A stretch of 64,000 nt of DNA, from NCBI RefSeq assembly GCF_030704535.1, contig NC_081812.1, positions 16,931,001 through 16,995,000 on the forward strand, given 5' to 3'. The stretch is from Vitis vinifera (lineage: Eukaryota; Streptophyta; Magnoliopsida; Vitales; Vitaceae). A program made the translations under genes and the position numbers. The notes beneath the pieces were generated by a model. That model was not told the origin of the DNA. It did not search any database and saw only the letters and a list, made by a program, of their open reading frames with translations. Shown here one piece after another: positions 39,545 to 50,792 of this stretch (position 1 is its first letter; each line of letters starts with the position of its first letter).

Positions 39545-41237
39545 ATTCCCATTAACTTTGGAAAGAAATAAAAAAAATAGATCTCCTGGTGGCTGAGGCA
39601 CAAAGGACTAAAATGTTCTTCATTAACATAAGGAAATCAAAAGTAAAAGAAATTATATATATATAAAAAGAAATAAATAAATAAACTTGAAATCAAGCAA
39701 AAGTCTTGCTTCAAAATCTCAAGCTAAGCTATTATGTACAAGAAAGATACTCTGAAAATGTCAGTTGCACTATTGTTATTCTTTTTAGAACTTTCACTTA
39801 AAGCAAAGCCCAAAGTTAAAAAATAGATATAACTGACCTGCATCATCTCTTTCCTCACGTGAACTAATAGCAATACCCTTATTGAAAGCCATTCCCTTTA
39901 CCTGATTTCATAAACCAGAGATTAAATCATAGTGGAAAAGTGTTAAGTAACTAAGTATGTGTTTGGTAGCGTTTGGTGCGTTCAGTTTTTTTAATATTTG
40001 AAAGATAAAAAATTTCAAATGTAAGAAAGTCTAAAAACACTTTCTAAAATCACTACCAAACGCACTCTAAGTTCACCAGGAGAAAGAAAACTCTGCACAT
40101 TATGCCGATCATTTGATTATTTATTTATTTATACCAACACCTAGTCCTATCTGCTGATGCAAATTAGTATCAGAACAAAAAACTAGTGAAAATAAGAAGC
40201 CAGATGATACCAGTGCACGAAACATACACCGACCATCCCCAGTAACTTTCTGAACTGAATAACGCTGCACTTTCTTCATTGCAGGTGATGCTCCACCTCT
40301 TAGAAACAGAACATAGGGGGGGAAAGGAAGCTGTTATAATTCAAACCACAGTGACAAAACCCCTGAATTCAATATATTTCTAGCTTACATTTCATAGTTG
40401 CAGATTCAATAATGACTGGAACAAGATACAATAGTGAAATTGAGAGTCAAAAAAATCAGAATGCAGAATTATAAACCAAATAAGGATTACTGTTATTTTA
40501 GAATTATTCCAAGTGGTTCAAGGATTTCAGCTATAATTAGGGTTTTGCCCACAAAATTCATAAATAATTTAGAAACCATTGAATTCTACAAAACAGATTC
40601 GATGTTGTTCATCCGACCAAGTTGGCAATATTTCAGGAATTCGAGAAATAAAAATCCCTAAAATTTTCCAATTCAACAACCTATTCAAAGAATGACAACT
40701 ATACTGTGGGAGATAGGTATAACATTATTCTCCATCAGAATTCCCCATCCGATAACTAATTAAAAGAAAGACACACCCATATTGTGAGAAATACGCCTAA
40801 CATTATTCTCCTTTCGAATTTAAAAAGGGAACATATTTTAGAGTCTAATGTTTGTTTCCTCATATTCTGGATAATGAAAAAGTTTCAAGCTTCAAAACTT
40901 GTACTTTCTTTTATTTTCCTACAGTCCCTCATCAAGCAAACATACACAGCCTCGGGTTAGACGTTCAGGAGTTAGGAAAGCATAATAACGAAGCTTACAG
41001 TGACGATCCGATTCTAGCGAAGAATTGGGGTCCGTTTTCAGTGGAAAGTGTGGGCAACTTTGGACTCGAAATTGAAGGAACTGGGGAAGACACGAGCTCG
41101 AACCGGGCTCTTCCATGTTTGAGTTGTTGAAGAACCGCCTCTGCAAATAAATAAATAAAATATGGGACTGGCAAGGAATGAAAATAGACAGTAGAATTCG
41201 AATAGATACCATTCGAAAAATGCTGTTTGTTTGCCAT
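34314..41237 (-). CDS. OTU3: OTU-domain cysteine protease (deubiquitinase)
   Basis: Eight coding exons join in frame, in transcript order: 41237-41210, 41140-40999, 40298-40211, 39901-39838, 39449-39344, 39255-39201, 36549-36496 and 34457-34314 (TGA). They give 226 residues. The catalytic block VTGDGRCMFRAL supplies D78 and C81, and NHYDLLI at the very end supplies H221. Between them lie the conserved DDADELRMAVKE, VAITVEESLKRYCQRI, DFWGGESELLVLSKLC and QPIIVYIPEHE. The N-terminal 60 residues (AVLQQLKHGRARFELVSSP) are typical of the plant OTU3-like group. The start chosen is MANKQHFSN; an in-frame upstream ATG exists at 41363 but lies within a likely leader. The gene spans 6.9 kb for a small protein because introns 6 and 7 (2.65 and 2.04 kb) have accumulated repeats. 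Orthology to At2g38025 is supported by gene order. Confidence 0.92.
35270..36200 (+). repeat. LTR-like retrotransposon fragment in OTU intron 7
   Basis: The text resembles the R-U5 part of plant copia LTRs (GTTTTTTACCTCTACGGAG, GAGTCTCTTATGCGTGATTG), preceded by several copies of a phrase like GACATTCAAACATCC / CACATTCAAATGTCC between 35473 and 35620. Ends and target duplication could not be fixed, so limits are approximate. Confidence 0.35.
37556..37880 (+). mobile_element. Truncated copy of the solo LTR at 2160-2787
   Basis: Begins TGATGTAGGACAACCCTAGG like the first copy, and shares GATGGTTGCCTACACTC, AGGTGGGCTAG, TTTTAGGGTGTAAGG, CTTAGAGTCTCACTAA and TCTAGAAGAAAAT. Similarity fades after about 320 bp, near TTCAAAGTCTAC, so the 3' half is missing. 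It lies in OTU intron 6, in the antisense orientation relative to that gene. Confidence 0.75.
38470..38839. mobile_element. MITE-like element in OTU intron 6
   Basis: The ends are imperfect inverted copies: GGTCTGTTTCAGAATG on the left and the reverse complement of ATCCCAAACAGGCA on the right. The interior is rich in AAAACA and TTTTGT runs. No clear target duplication was found, so this is tentative. Confidence 0.4.
39486..39541. repeat. (TA)n microsatellite, about 28 units
   Basis: Uninterrupted TA run in OTU intron 4, about 35 bp from the exon 5 acceptor on the transcript side. Likely length-polymorphic. Confidence 0.95.
39956..40066. mobile_element. Small MITE (about 111 bp) in OTU intron 3
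   Basis: Left end TATGTGTTTGGTAGCGTTT and right end (reverse complement) AGTGCGTTTGGTAGTGATT match at 14 of 19 positions. CTAAG flanks it on both sides (39951-39955 and 40067-40071). Non-coding. Superfamily not assigned. Confidence 0.6.
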
Positions 41238-41494
41238 GAAAATCTGTAGGCGACAGCAGTAGATAAGGGAATGACTGCCTGCAAGGGTCGGCGTCGATTG
41301 AAAAAGGGCGTCTATTTCATATTTACGTAGAAACGACGTCGTTTTATGAGGATGGACTTCCAAAAAAATTCGTTAGTTAAAAACATTGGATGTGAAGCAG
41401 CCTTTCGGGTTTTCTCTAGGCTTTCATGTCATGTGTACTTTTGTAGTGTTTTAGGAACCTCCATCCTTAGTATCTTTAGGCACTACGCCAATAT
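41238..41494. other. OTU promoter region up to the copia insertion
   Basis: Short intergenic piece between the OTU start and the retrotransposon. The element inserted 257 bp upstream of the chosen OTU start codon. AATAT at 41490-41494 is the left target duplication. Confidence 0.6.
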
Positions 41495-42192
41495 TGTTAG
41501 ATTAATTTTTGTAATTAATCTATAATTTGGGCCACACATGCAAATAATTAAAATGTGTGTGCTATCATTTAATTAAGCCTAAATATAGTGATCTAATTAA
41601 TAATTGATTAATTGGCTTAAGGGTATAATTGTCATGAGATTATTGTGTAGATACCATTAGACAATTATTATTTCTATGAGGGGCAGAAATATAATTGTGA
41701 TAAAATTAAAACTGCCCTAGCAGTTTATAAATAGGGTTATGGTCCCCATTCTACGACTACGCATTCCAATTTCTGAAAATCCTCTCAGAGAGAAATTGAC
41801 ACAGAATCTAGTGGCTAGAATTGGAAGACCATCTCAAAGGGTTTTTTTCCTATAAGGTTTCTCCTTCAATGGATTCAGGTATGCTTCCGCTATTATTTTT
41901 CTACTCATTTTTTTTAATCAAGAGATTCCAGTGTATATATAAATTAGGGTATTCACCTTGTTAAATATTTCAGTACATATGTAGTTAGGGTATTCACCCT
42001 GTTAAATATTCCAGTACATATGTAGTTAGGGTATTCACCCTATTAAATATTCCAGTACATATGTAGTTAGGGTATTCACCCAGTTAACTATTCCAGTATA
42101 TATGAAATCAGGGTATTCATATTTGGTTGATTTTAACAAGACTATTCCAGTATATATGAAATCAGGGTATTCTTCTTTATTGGATGGTAACA
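41495..42192 (+). repeat. 5' LTR of the copia element
   Basis: Starts TGTTAGATTA and ends GGATGGTAACA (TGTTA/TAACA inverted ends). A TATA box (TATAAATA) lies at 41726-41733. Compared with the 3' LTR it has C/T, G/A and A/G differences near 41633, 41840 and 41921, all transitions. An ATG followed by a splice donor sits at 41869-41880. Confidence 0.97.
41944..42180 (+). repeat. 41-bp minisatellite inside the LTR
   Basis: Four 41-bp units start at 41944, 41985, 42026 and 42067, each beginning TTAGGGTATTCACC. A 54-bp variant starts at 42108 and a partial unit at 42162. The same array is at 47764-48000 in the 3' LTR with no visible difference. Confidence 0.93.
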
Positions 42193-42194
42193 AG

Positions 42195-42206
42195 TGGTAT
42201 CAGAGC
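42195..42206 (+). other. Primer-binding site (tRNA-iMet)
   Basis: TGGTATCAGAGC, two bases after the end of the 5' LTR, is the standard plant copia PBS complementary to the 3' end of initiator methionine tRNA. Confidence 0.93.
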
Positions 42207-42829
42207 CTACTCCTTGATTAATTCTTTGAGTTATTATTTTTAATATATATATGTCAATGGATTAAGATTTATGAAATATTGAGTTGATAAATTTTTTTAT
42301 TATTATTATTATTATTACTATTATTATTATTATTATTATTGTTATTTAATAGCATTTTATGATATTAATATTTAAGTTATTGATCTAGCATTTTTAAATA
42401 GGCTAATTAAAGCGGAAAATCACCAAAGTGACATCTTCCGTGTAAATTAGTCTGTTCGGGGTGTTAGATATTTGTGTGTATGTGATTCATGCGGGTATTG
42501 ACTGGCCCAAAGGAAAGTTAATATTTGGTCAAATTGCATACATACCTATGGTGATAAATATGTGATGATTATAAAGGTAACTTAATGTGAATAATAAATC
42601 AATCCAAAGATAGATTTATTATTTGACATAACTTATCATCAATGTTTGATCACTACAACAAGAGTACCACTTACAGTTAATATTACTGTCCAAAGACTTG
42701 ATATTAATGTTGTGCTAGGTATCTTGAAATGTCATAATTGCTTTTAAATTTAAAGATTATGTGTTTAATTGCTTATTTTATGTGAGCATGATGGTTTATT
42801 TGATTCATTTTATTTTGTTCTGGATTCAG

Positions 42830-45800
42830 CTTTTATATCAACCACTTCTATATCTGCCAACATCAATAATGTCCCTATGTTAAATGGGACTAATTTTAAG
42901 GACTGGAAAGAGAATATGATGATTCTCTTAGGCTGCATGGATATAGACTTAGCCTTGAGAATGCCCAAACCCGATGAACTCAATGAGCAAAGTACTCAAG
43001 AGGATGAGGTTTATTGGGGTAAGTGGGAACGTTCAAATAGGCTAAGTCTTATGATCATGAAGCACGGCATTCCAGAAGCTTTCAGGGGTGCGGTAACCGA
43101 TGAGGTTACTAATGCCAGTGACTTCCTTGCGGAAATTCAGAAGCGTTTTGCCAAAAACGATAAGGCTGAAACGAGCACGCTTTTAGCAAGCTTGATTTCA
43201 ATGAAGTATAAAGGCAAGGGTAATGTTCGGGAGTACATCATGGAGATGTCTCATCTTGCTTCAAAACTTAAGGCTTTGAAACTCGAGTTATCTGATGATT
43301 TACTCGTGCATTTGGTTCTCATCTCTCTTCCTGCACAATTTAATCAATTCAAGGTCAGTTATAACTGTCAAAAGGATAAATGGACTCTTAATGAGCTCAT
43401 TTCATTCTGTGTGCAAGAGGAAGAGAGATTGAAGCAAGACAAGACCGAAAGTGCTCATCTGGCTAGCACTTCGAAGGATAAGGGCAAACGAAAGAATAAG
43501 GATAATAAGGTTGCTGCTTCTAATGGTCCAGAACAAAAGAAACAGAAAGTTGAGGTAACATGTTTCTTCTGTAATAAGCCTGGACATACTAAGAAGGAAT
43601 GTACCAAGTATGCTGCTTGGCGTGTTAAGAAAGGTATGTTTCTTACTTTGGTCTGTTCTGAAGTTAATTTAGCTTCAGTATCTAGAAACACATGGTGGTT
43701 AGATTTTGGTGCTACTACTCACATTTGTGTTTCTATGCAGGGTTGCCTGAGTTACCGAAAACCAAGTGATGCTGAAAGATGCATCTATGTCGGAGACGGT
43801 CAGTCGGTAGAAGTAGAGGCAATAGGGCACTTTAGATTATTATTGAAATCTGGTTATTTTTTGGATTTAATAGATACTTTTATTGTACCGTCTTTCAGAC
43901 GGAATTTAATTTCAGTTTCTATTTTGGACAAATCAGGTTATTGTTGTTCATTTGGAAACAATAAATTTACATTATCTATTAATTCAAATGTTGTAGGAAC
44001 CGGTTTACTTAATGTTTATGATAATCTATATTTGTTGGAAACTGTTCCGTCCTATAATGAAACCTTGCATGTGGAATCACGAGGTACAAAACGTAAATTG
44101 AATAAAGATAATTCGGCCTCATTGTGGCACAAACGCTTAGGTCATATCTCTAAATCCAGAGTTGAGCGACTTGTGTCCGATGGGATTTTGGATTCACTTG
44201 ACTTTTCAGATTTTGATATTTGTGTTGAGTGTATTAAAGGAAAACAGACCAAAACAAAGAAATTGGGTGCCAATAGAGCTACAGACGTCTTAGAATTAAT
44301 TCATACAGATATTTGTGGACCATACCCTACGGCATCTTGGAATGGTCAACAGTACTTTATAACATTCATAGACGACTATTCAAGATATGGCTACCTATTT
44401 CTTATACATGAGAAATCACAATCATTGGACGTGTTCAAAACATTTAAAGCAGAAGTTGAGTTGCAACTCAACAAAAGAATAAAGAGTGTCAGATTTGACC
44501 GTGGTGGTGAATACTATGGTAGATATGACGGATCAGGTGAACAACGTCCAGGACCATTTGCTAAATACCTAGAGGAATGTGGGATCGTCCCTCAATACAC
44601 CATGCCAGGATCACCTAGCATGAATGGTGTAGCAGAAAGACGAAACCGAACCCTTAAGGACATGGTAAGGAGTATGATTAGTCATTCTACTTTACCCGAA
44701 AAACTCTGGGGTGAAGCACTCAAAACGGCAGCTTATATCCTAAATCGGGTGCCAACTAAAGCAGCTGCTAAAACGCCTTATGAGCTTTGGACGGGTCGAA
44801 AGCCCAGTTTAAAGCATTTTCATATTTGGGGATGTCCAGCTGAAGCGAGACCTTATAAGCCTCATGAAAAGAAATTGGACTCTAAAACAGTTAGCAACTA
44901 CTTTATTGGCTATGCAGAGTGATCAAGGGGTTTTAAATTTTATGATCCTGCTATTAGGTCAATTTTTGAGACGGGAACTGCAACATTTTTTGAGGATGTT
45001 GAGTTTGGGGGGAGAAATCAGGCTAGGAATATTGTCTTTGAGGAGGAAGAGGGATCTACTATTGCTATTGATAATGTACAGGTTTCACTACCTATCATTG
45101 ATCAAGAAGTAAATTTGGATCCTCAACCAACATACAATATTGTTCAACCCTTAATTGCAAATGAGGACATTACTTCTGAAGAACAAACTCAACAACCTCA
45201 AGAAAATATGCCATTAAGGAGATCCACTAAAGAGAGGAGAAATGCAATTTCGGACGATTATATCGTATATCTCCAGGAACGTGAGGTAGAAAGTGGAATG
45301 ATGGAAGATGATCCAATCAACTTCCAGCAAGCCGTGAAAAGTTCCAACTCTCATAAATGGATTGAAGCCATGAATGAAGAGTACAAATCTATGCAAGACA
45401 ATAAAGTTTGGGAACTTGTCCCATTACCAGTTGGTACGAAACCCATTGGTTGTAAATGGATATTTAAAACCAAGCGGGATTCAAATGGTAATGTAGAAAG
45501 ATATAAAGCACGTCTTGTAGCTAAAGGCTTTACTCAAAAAGAAGGAATTGACTTCAAAGAGACCTTCTCTCCAGTTTCTACGAAGGACTCTTTCAGGATA
45601 ATCATGGCACTAGTTGCACATTATGATCTTGAGTTACATCAAATGGATGTTAAAACAGCGTTTCTCAATGGTGACATTGATGAAACAATTTATATGGTAC
45701 AACCAGAAAATTTTGTGTCCGAAGACTCAAAGAATATGGTTTGTAAATTGACTAAATCCATTTATGGGCTCAAGCAAGCTTCTCGTCAGTGGTACTTCAA

Positions 45801-46887
45801 GTTTCATCAAATTATTGTCTCATATGGTTTTGAGGCAAATCTTATGGATGAATGTGTGTATCACAAATTCAGTGGGAGTAAGTATATTTTCCTGGTTTTA
45901 TATGTCGATGACATATTGCTAGCCACAAATGATATTAGCATATTGCACGACACCAAGAGATTTTTATCAAAACATTTTGAGATGAAAGATCTTGGTGATG
46001 CCTCCTTTGTCTTAGGAATCCAGATACACCGAGATCGTTCTAGGGGTATTTTAGGATTGTCACAAAGGACCTATATTGATAAAGTCCTCCAAAGGTATGG
46101 CATGCAAAATAGCAAACCAGGTGATACCCCTGTCGCTAAAGGAGACAAATTCAGTCTTAATCAATGCCCTAAAAATAATTTAGAAAGTCAAGAAATGCAA
46201 AAGATTCCTTACGCTTCGGCTGTGGGGAGTCTAATGTATGCTCAAGTATGTACACGTCCGGATATTGCGTACATTGTTGGCATGTTAGGCAGATATCTAA
46301 GTAACCCTGGAATGGATCATTGGAGAGCAGCCAAGAGGGTTATGAGATATTTACAGAGAACAAAAGAGTACATGCTTACATATAGGAGATTGGATCAATT
46401 AGAGTTGATTGGGTATTCCGACTCCGACTTTGCTGGATGCCAAGACAGCAGAAGATCCACATCAGGCTATATTTATCTGTTGGCTGGTGGAGCAATTTCA
46501 TGGAGGTCTGCCAAACAGACACTCGTAACTTCATCCACCATGGAAGCAGAGTTTGTAGCATGTTATGAGGCATCCAATCAAGGAATATGGCTACGAAATT
46601 TTGTCACTGGGCTGCGTGTTCTGGATGGTATTGAAAGACCATTGAAGATATTTTGTGACAATAAATCAGCAGTTTTATATTCCAATAACAACAGGAGCTC
46701 TACAAAATCAAAATACATTGATATCAAGTTCCTAGTTGTAAAAGAAAAAGTACAGAGTGGACAGATATCCATAGAGCATATTGGAACAAACTCCATGATA
46801 GCGGATCCGCTTACAAAGGGATTACCACCCAAGGTCTTTCATGAGCACACTGCTCATATGGGTGTTGTCTCATTTGAGGATATCTAA
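42830..46887 (+). pseudogene. copia gag-pol polyprotein with an in-frame TGA
   Basis: One reading frame from about 42830 to the TAA at 46885-46887, broken only by TGA at 44920-44922, a likely C-to-T change of an Arg codon at the start of the conserved region after integrase. Domains in order: gag (UBN2 type, from about 42877), CCHC knuckle (Cys codons at 43561 and 43570, His 43585, Cys 43600), protease, integrase zinc-binding region (about 44116-44240), integrase DDE core (about 44310-44645), reverse transcriptase with YVDD at 45901-45912, and RNase H (about 46415-46850). The protease triplet at 43702-43710 reads Asp-Phe-Gly, where the family has Asp-Ser/Thr-Gly. No ATG opens the frame upstream of 42877; a spliced start in the LTR (41869) fits better. 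Cannot make a full polyprotein without readthrough. Confidence 0.93.
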
Positions 46888-47304
46888 ATTTAGTGGGAGT
46901 TTATATTATTCATTGTATATTGCTCTATGTTATGTTTAGACTTTATCTATACATTTGGATTGTGTTCTGCAGAAATAAAGTATTCATTTCATTGCACTCT
47001 GTTAAATTATGCTAAAGATTTTATCTCAATAAAGTTAAGTAGGACCAGTTGGAAATAGGCATGAATAGATCACATTGCATGTAATTTCCATGCTATGCAC
47101 TCATGATTGATCTATGTCATTTAGCTATGCAGATATATGTGACCATTGATTGGTCTAGTAACGATTGATGTAACATAGACCACCTTGATCCTATGTCAGT
47201 ATAGTTAATGGACGAGATTGTTCGGATATACCCTAAGGACATGATAGCAAATTTTGAGCTCATAAGGTTAAGCACATTTATTTGATTACATATGCATGTG
47301 GCCC

Positions 47305-47314
47305 AGTGGGAGAT
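47305..47314 (+). other. Polypurine tract
   Basis: AGTGGGAGAT directly abuts the TG of the 3' LTR, the expected place for plus-strand priming. Confidence 0.8.
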
Positions 47315-48012
47315 TGTTAGATTAATTTTTGTAATTAATCTATAATTTGGGCCACACATGCAAATAATTAAAATGTGTGTGCTATCATTTAATTAAGCCT
47401 AAATATAGTGATCTAATTAATAATTGATTAATTGGCTTAAGGGTATAATTGTTATGAGATTATTGTGTAGATACCATTAGACAATTATTATTTCTATGAG
47501 GGGCAGAAATATAATTGTGATAAAATTAAAACTGCCCTAGCAGTTTATAAATAGGGTTATGGTCCCCATTCTACGACTACGCATTCCAATTTCTGAAAAT
47601 CCTCTCAGAGAGAAATTGACACAGAATCTAGTGGCTAGAATTGGAAGACCATCTCAAAGAGTTTTTTTCCTATAAGGTTTCTCCTTCAATGGATTCAGGT
47701 ATGCTTCCGCTATTATTTTTCTACTCATTTTTTTTAATCAGGAGATTCCAGTGTATATATAAATTAGGGTATTCACCTTGTTAAATATTTCAGTACATAT
47801 GTAGTTAGGGTATTCACCCTGTTAAATATTCCAGTACATATGTAGTTAGGGTATTCACCCTATTAAATATTCCAGTACATATGTAGTTAGGGTATTCACC
47901 CAGTTAACTATTCCAGTATATATGAAATCAGGGTATTCATATTTGGTTGATTTTAACAAGACTATTCCAGTATATATGAAATCAGGGTATTCTTCTTTAT
48001 TGGATGGTAACA
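47315..48012 (+). repeat. 3' LTR of the copia element
   Basis: 698 bp, same length as the 5' LTR with three transitions between them. Followed directly by the AATAT duplication. It contains the same internal ATG, splice donor, TATA box and minisatellite. Confidence 0.97.
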
Positions 48013-50792
48013 AATATGTCTTAAAGGTTAGGCTTTTGTTGCTAAGTCACCTTTGCCAATGAGGTAAAAGTCTTCTTAGAATCAATACCAGTATGAATTT
48101 CCCTTAATAATGGTATTTGTGTTGGGAAGAGGTTTAGAACCTCTCTATATCTAATAAGGTAATGAACCATCTTCTACAATATTAACAATTCCTCAAATAT
48201 GACCTAGTGTCACTTAGGGATCTTTATTGTCTTACTGTCATTTTACAACTTATAAAAAGAATGAACAATGGCAAGAAAAATATGATGTTGGGTCCAACAT
48301 AAGCTATTTGAGGGTCACAAATAAGAATGTGTCTTAGGCAAGGATGAAATGGCCAAAACTATATGTTATTTTCTTCTCACTTTTAAAACTTTTTAATTAT
48401 ACTATTTATAATTAAGATATCATCATTAAAGACCATTATTCTGATTGAAATGAAATGGAGAAGTGAAATACATTACTTGTTCTTTTTTTTTTTTATGTAT
48501 GGTAATGATGTAATATCCAATTTGCAAATTTAACGTCACATCTCATATTAATGTGTCTTGATTCTTATAATGTCATGCGCCATTTCACCATGTCCTAAAG
48601 GCAACCGCTACAAATTTACATTTTAAATTAAATCATTTTTTTTATTATATTCCATGTTTGCCCATCATTTTGAACATTTTCATTAAAAGTATATTCCATG
48701 TATAGAGATATGTGTCTCTTTCTTCCTCTGAATGAAAACAATCTAGATACCACTTATTTCATTATCATTCTCTACGTATCTTAATCCTTTGGTTCTATTG
48801 TTCCAACCTTAATTCTTCAAAGATTCTGAGAGAGTAGTGTGATATGTTATATATATATATATATATATGGACATGACTTCTATGATTAAACTTCAGGATA
48901 AGATTAAACCATAGATAACTCTAGTCTAAGGTGGGATTTGTCCTACCAATAACCAAACTTTTCACCTTGTCTAATAGAATATTTACAATTGTTAATCTTT
49001 GAGATTTTTAAAAGAATTAGTAAGGTTGTCATTCCAAACATTTTCATTGAAATTGTGGTTTCCACTTGGAAGGGAAAGTCCTCCTAATTTGCAAAAGTAA
49101 TACACTCTCCAACTATTATTTTTATGGCATGTCTTTTTGTAATGTTTTATGGATTTCTACTTCCACATGTCTTAGGGGCTTGACTTTTACTATGAAGGCT
49201 TTGTCTCACTTCTTCATATTTTCAAATTTTTGTAGTTAGAAAATATTTTTTTCTTCTTTCAAGACATTATTGTTAGAATTATTATTTTAATTTAGAGGGA
49301 AGATGAGTGGGAATAGGTTACTTCCCACTTTCTTTCTTTTTTTAAAAAAAAAAATGATATAATTTCTAACTTTGACTTAATATCATGTCTCTTATTACTA
49401 CGTTCAATCTATCTTGTTATTTGTAGTGTCATGTGTTGCTTCAAAATGTTTTGAGGACTCTTATCGCATATCTTATTCTTGTGTTCTATGAATCCCTCCC
49501 TTGTAAATTTATATATTCTTTTAACATGTTTTAGAAGTTTGACCTCTACTCTTAAAGCTATTTACTCCTTGCTATTCCATGATCTTTCTCAAAAATCTTA
49601 TACATGGAGTTGTATAAGACCTATAACTTCACATTTTAGATTTATTCATTCAATCATACCATATTCTATATTTTCCATCATTTTAGGCATTCACTAAAAG
49701 GTATATCCTAAGTTGAAAACCATCCTTCTTTTCTTTATTTGATGAAAACAACATAACACCCCCTATGATCATATTTTATTATTGTGTTTTATGAATCTCA
49801 CCTTCATAGTATCACATGTTACTTTAACATGTCTTTAGAACTTGAATATGCGAATACTTTCAAGATCTAGATGGGGGGTGTTATGTGGCAATAATCCTCT
49901 AACTTGAGGCAAAGGTAGAAAAAATTGGTCAAGCACTAATCTAAGCCATTTCTATATAATCAAATGATAGATGCCTTTAAGGTAAGATTAGATCATGGAT
50001 AGTAAGTTAATATGAAAAACTCTCTTACCAATAGATAGACTTATCACTCAAACCAATGGAAACTTTATGGTTGATTATTCTTAGGATTTTTGTAACAATT
50101 GATAAGATTGACATTCCTAACACATTATAATTATTGTTTCAATTTAGAAGGTACAAGACCTTGAAGTGGGTCCAACCATCATTTTTAAACATTGTCATAA
50201 AAGTGTCATCTTGATTTAGAAGGAATAATAGTAAAAGTAAACTACTTGTGTTTGTTTTTATTTATAAAAGTTATCACCAACGCTTCATGTTCTATGTCGT
50301 TTTATCGCTGGTTATCGATCTTATCTCTCATAAGTTGTGTACTACTTCGACATAACTTAAATGCTTGACTTTTTTTACTTTAGGACACATCTTATATACT
50401 TCCAAAATCTTTTAGTCATGCGATCTTTTCTTCTTCTCGTCATTCGAGATATTCTCATTGACAATATCATTTTAATATAAAGGAAGGAGACGTGGAAGTA
50501 CAATACTTGTTTGTTTTTCTTTTATGGAGAAGGTACAATCTCCAATATAGGGGTTTAATGCCATGTGCTTTAGTACTATGCTCAATGTATCTAACTTCCT
50601 CTAATGTCACACATGATTTCAACATGTCTTAGAGGCTTATATCATGTATTGTACTATTGTGTTTTATGGATCACATCTCTTGTAATATTTTTTTTTTTAC
50701 GCATGTTTTGGGAACTTGGGTTTTGTCCTTAAGATGTGTTACTCGATACTTCCAATATATTTCCTAAAAGTCTTCCCACATGGTGTTGTAGC

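Larger units (their letters stand above)
41495..48012 (+). mobile_element. Complete Ty1/copia LTR retrotransposon, 6518 bp
   Basis: Two 698-bp LTRs (41495-42192 and 47315-48012) differ at three positions by eye. The flanking AATAT duplication is perfect (41490-41494 and 48013-48017). A primer-binding site complementary to initiator methionine tRNA follows the 5' LTR and a purine-rich tract precedes the 3' LTR. The internal domain order is gag, protease, integrase, reverse transcriptase, RNase H, which defines Ty1/copia. The polyprotein frame carries a premature TGA and a changed protease active site, so this copy is probably not autonomous. The high LTR identity points to a recent insertion. 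Confidence 0.97.

Noticed and set aside
40919-41284. Alternative reading of OTU exon 2 in the frame MEEPGSSSCLPQF
   Set aside because: It does not join the OTU exon 3 frame with good splice sites; the frame AVLQQLKHGRARFELVSS does, using a strong GTAAGC donor.
41237-41363. Upstream OTU start at 41363 (MEVHPHKTTSFL)
   Set aside because: In frame but unlike the N-terminus of the OTU group; kept only as an alternative.
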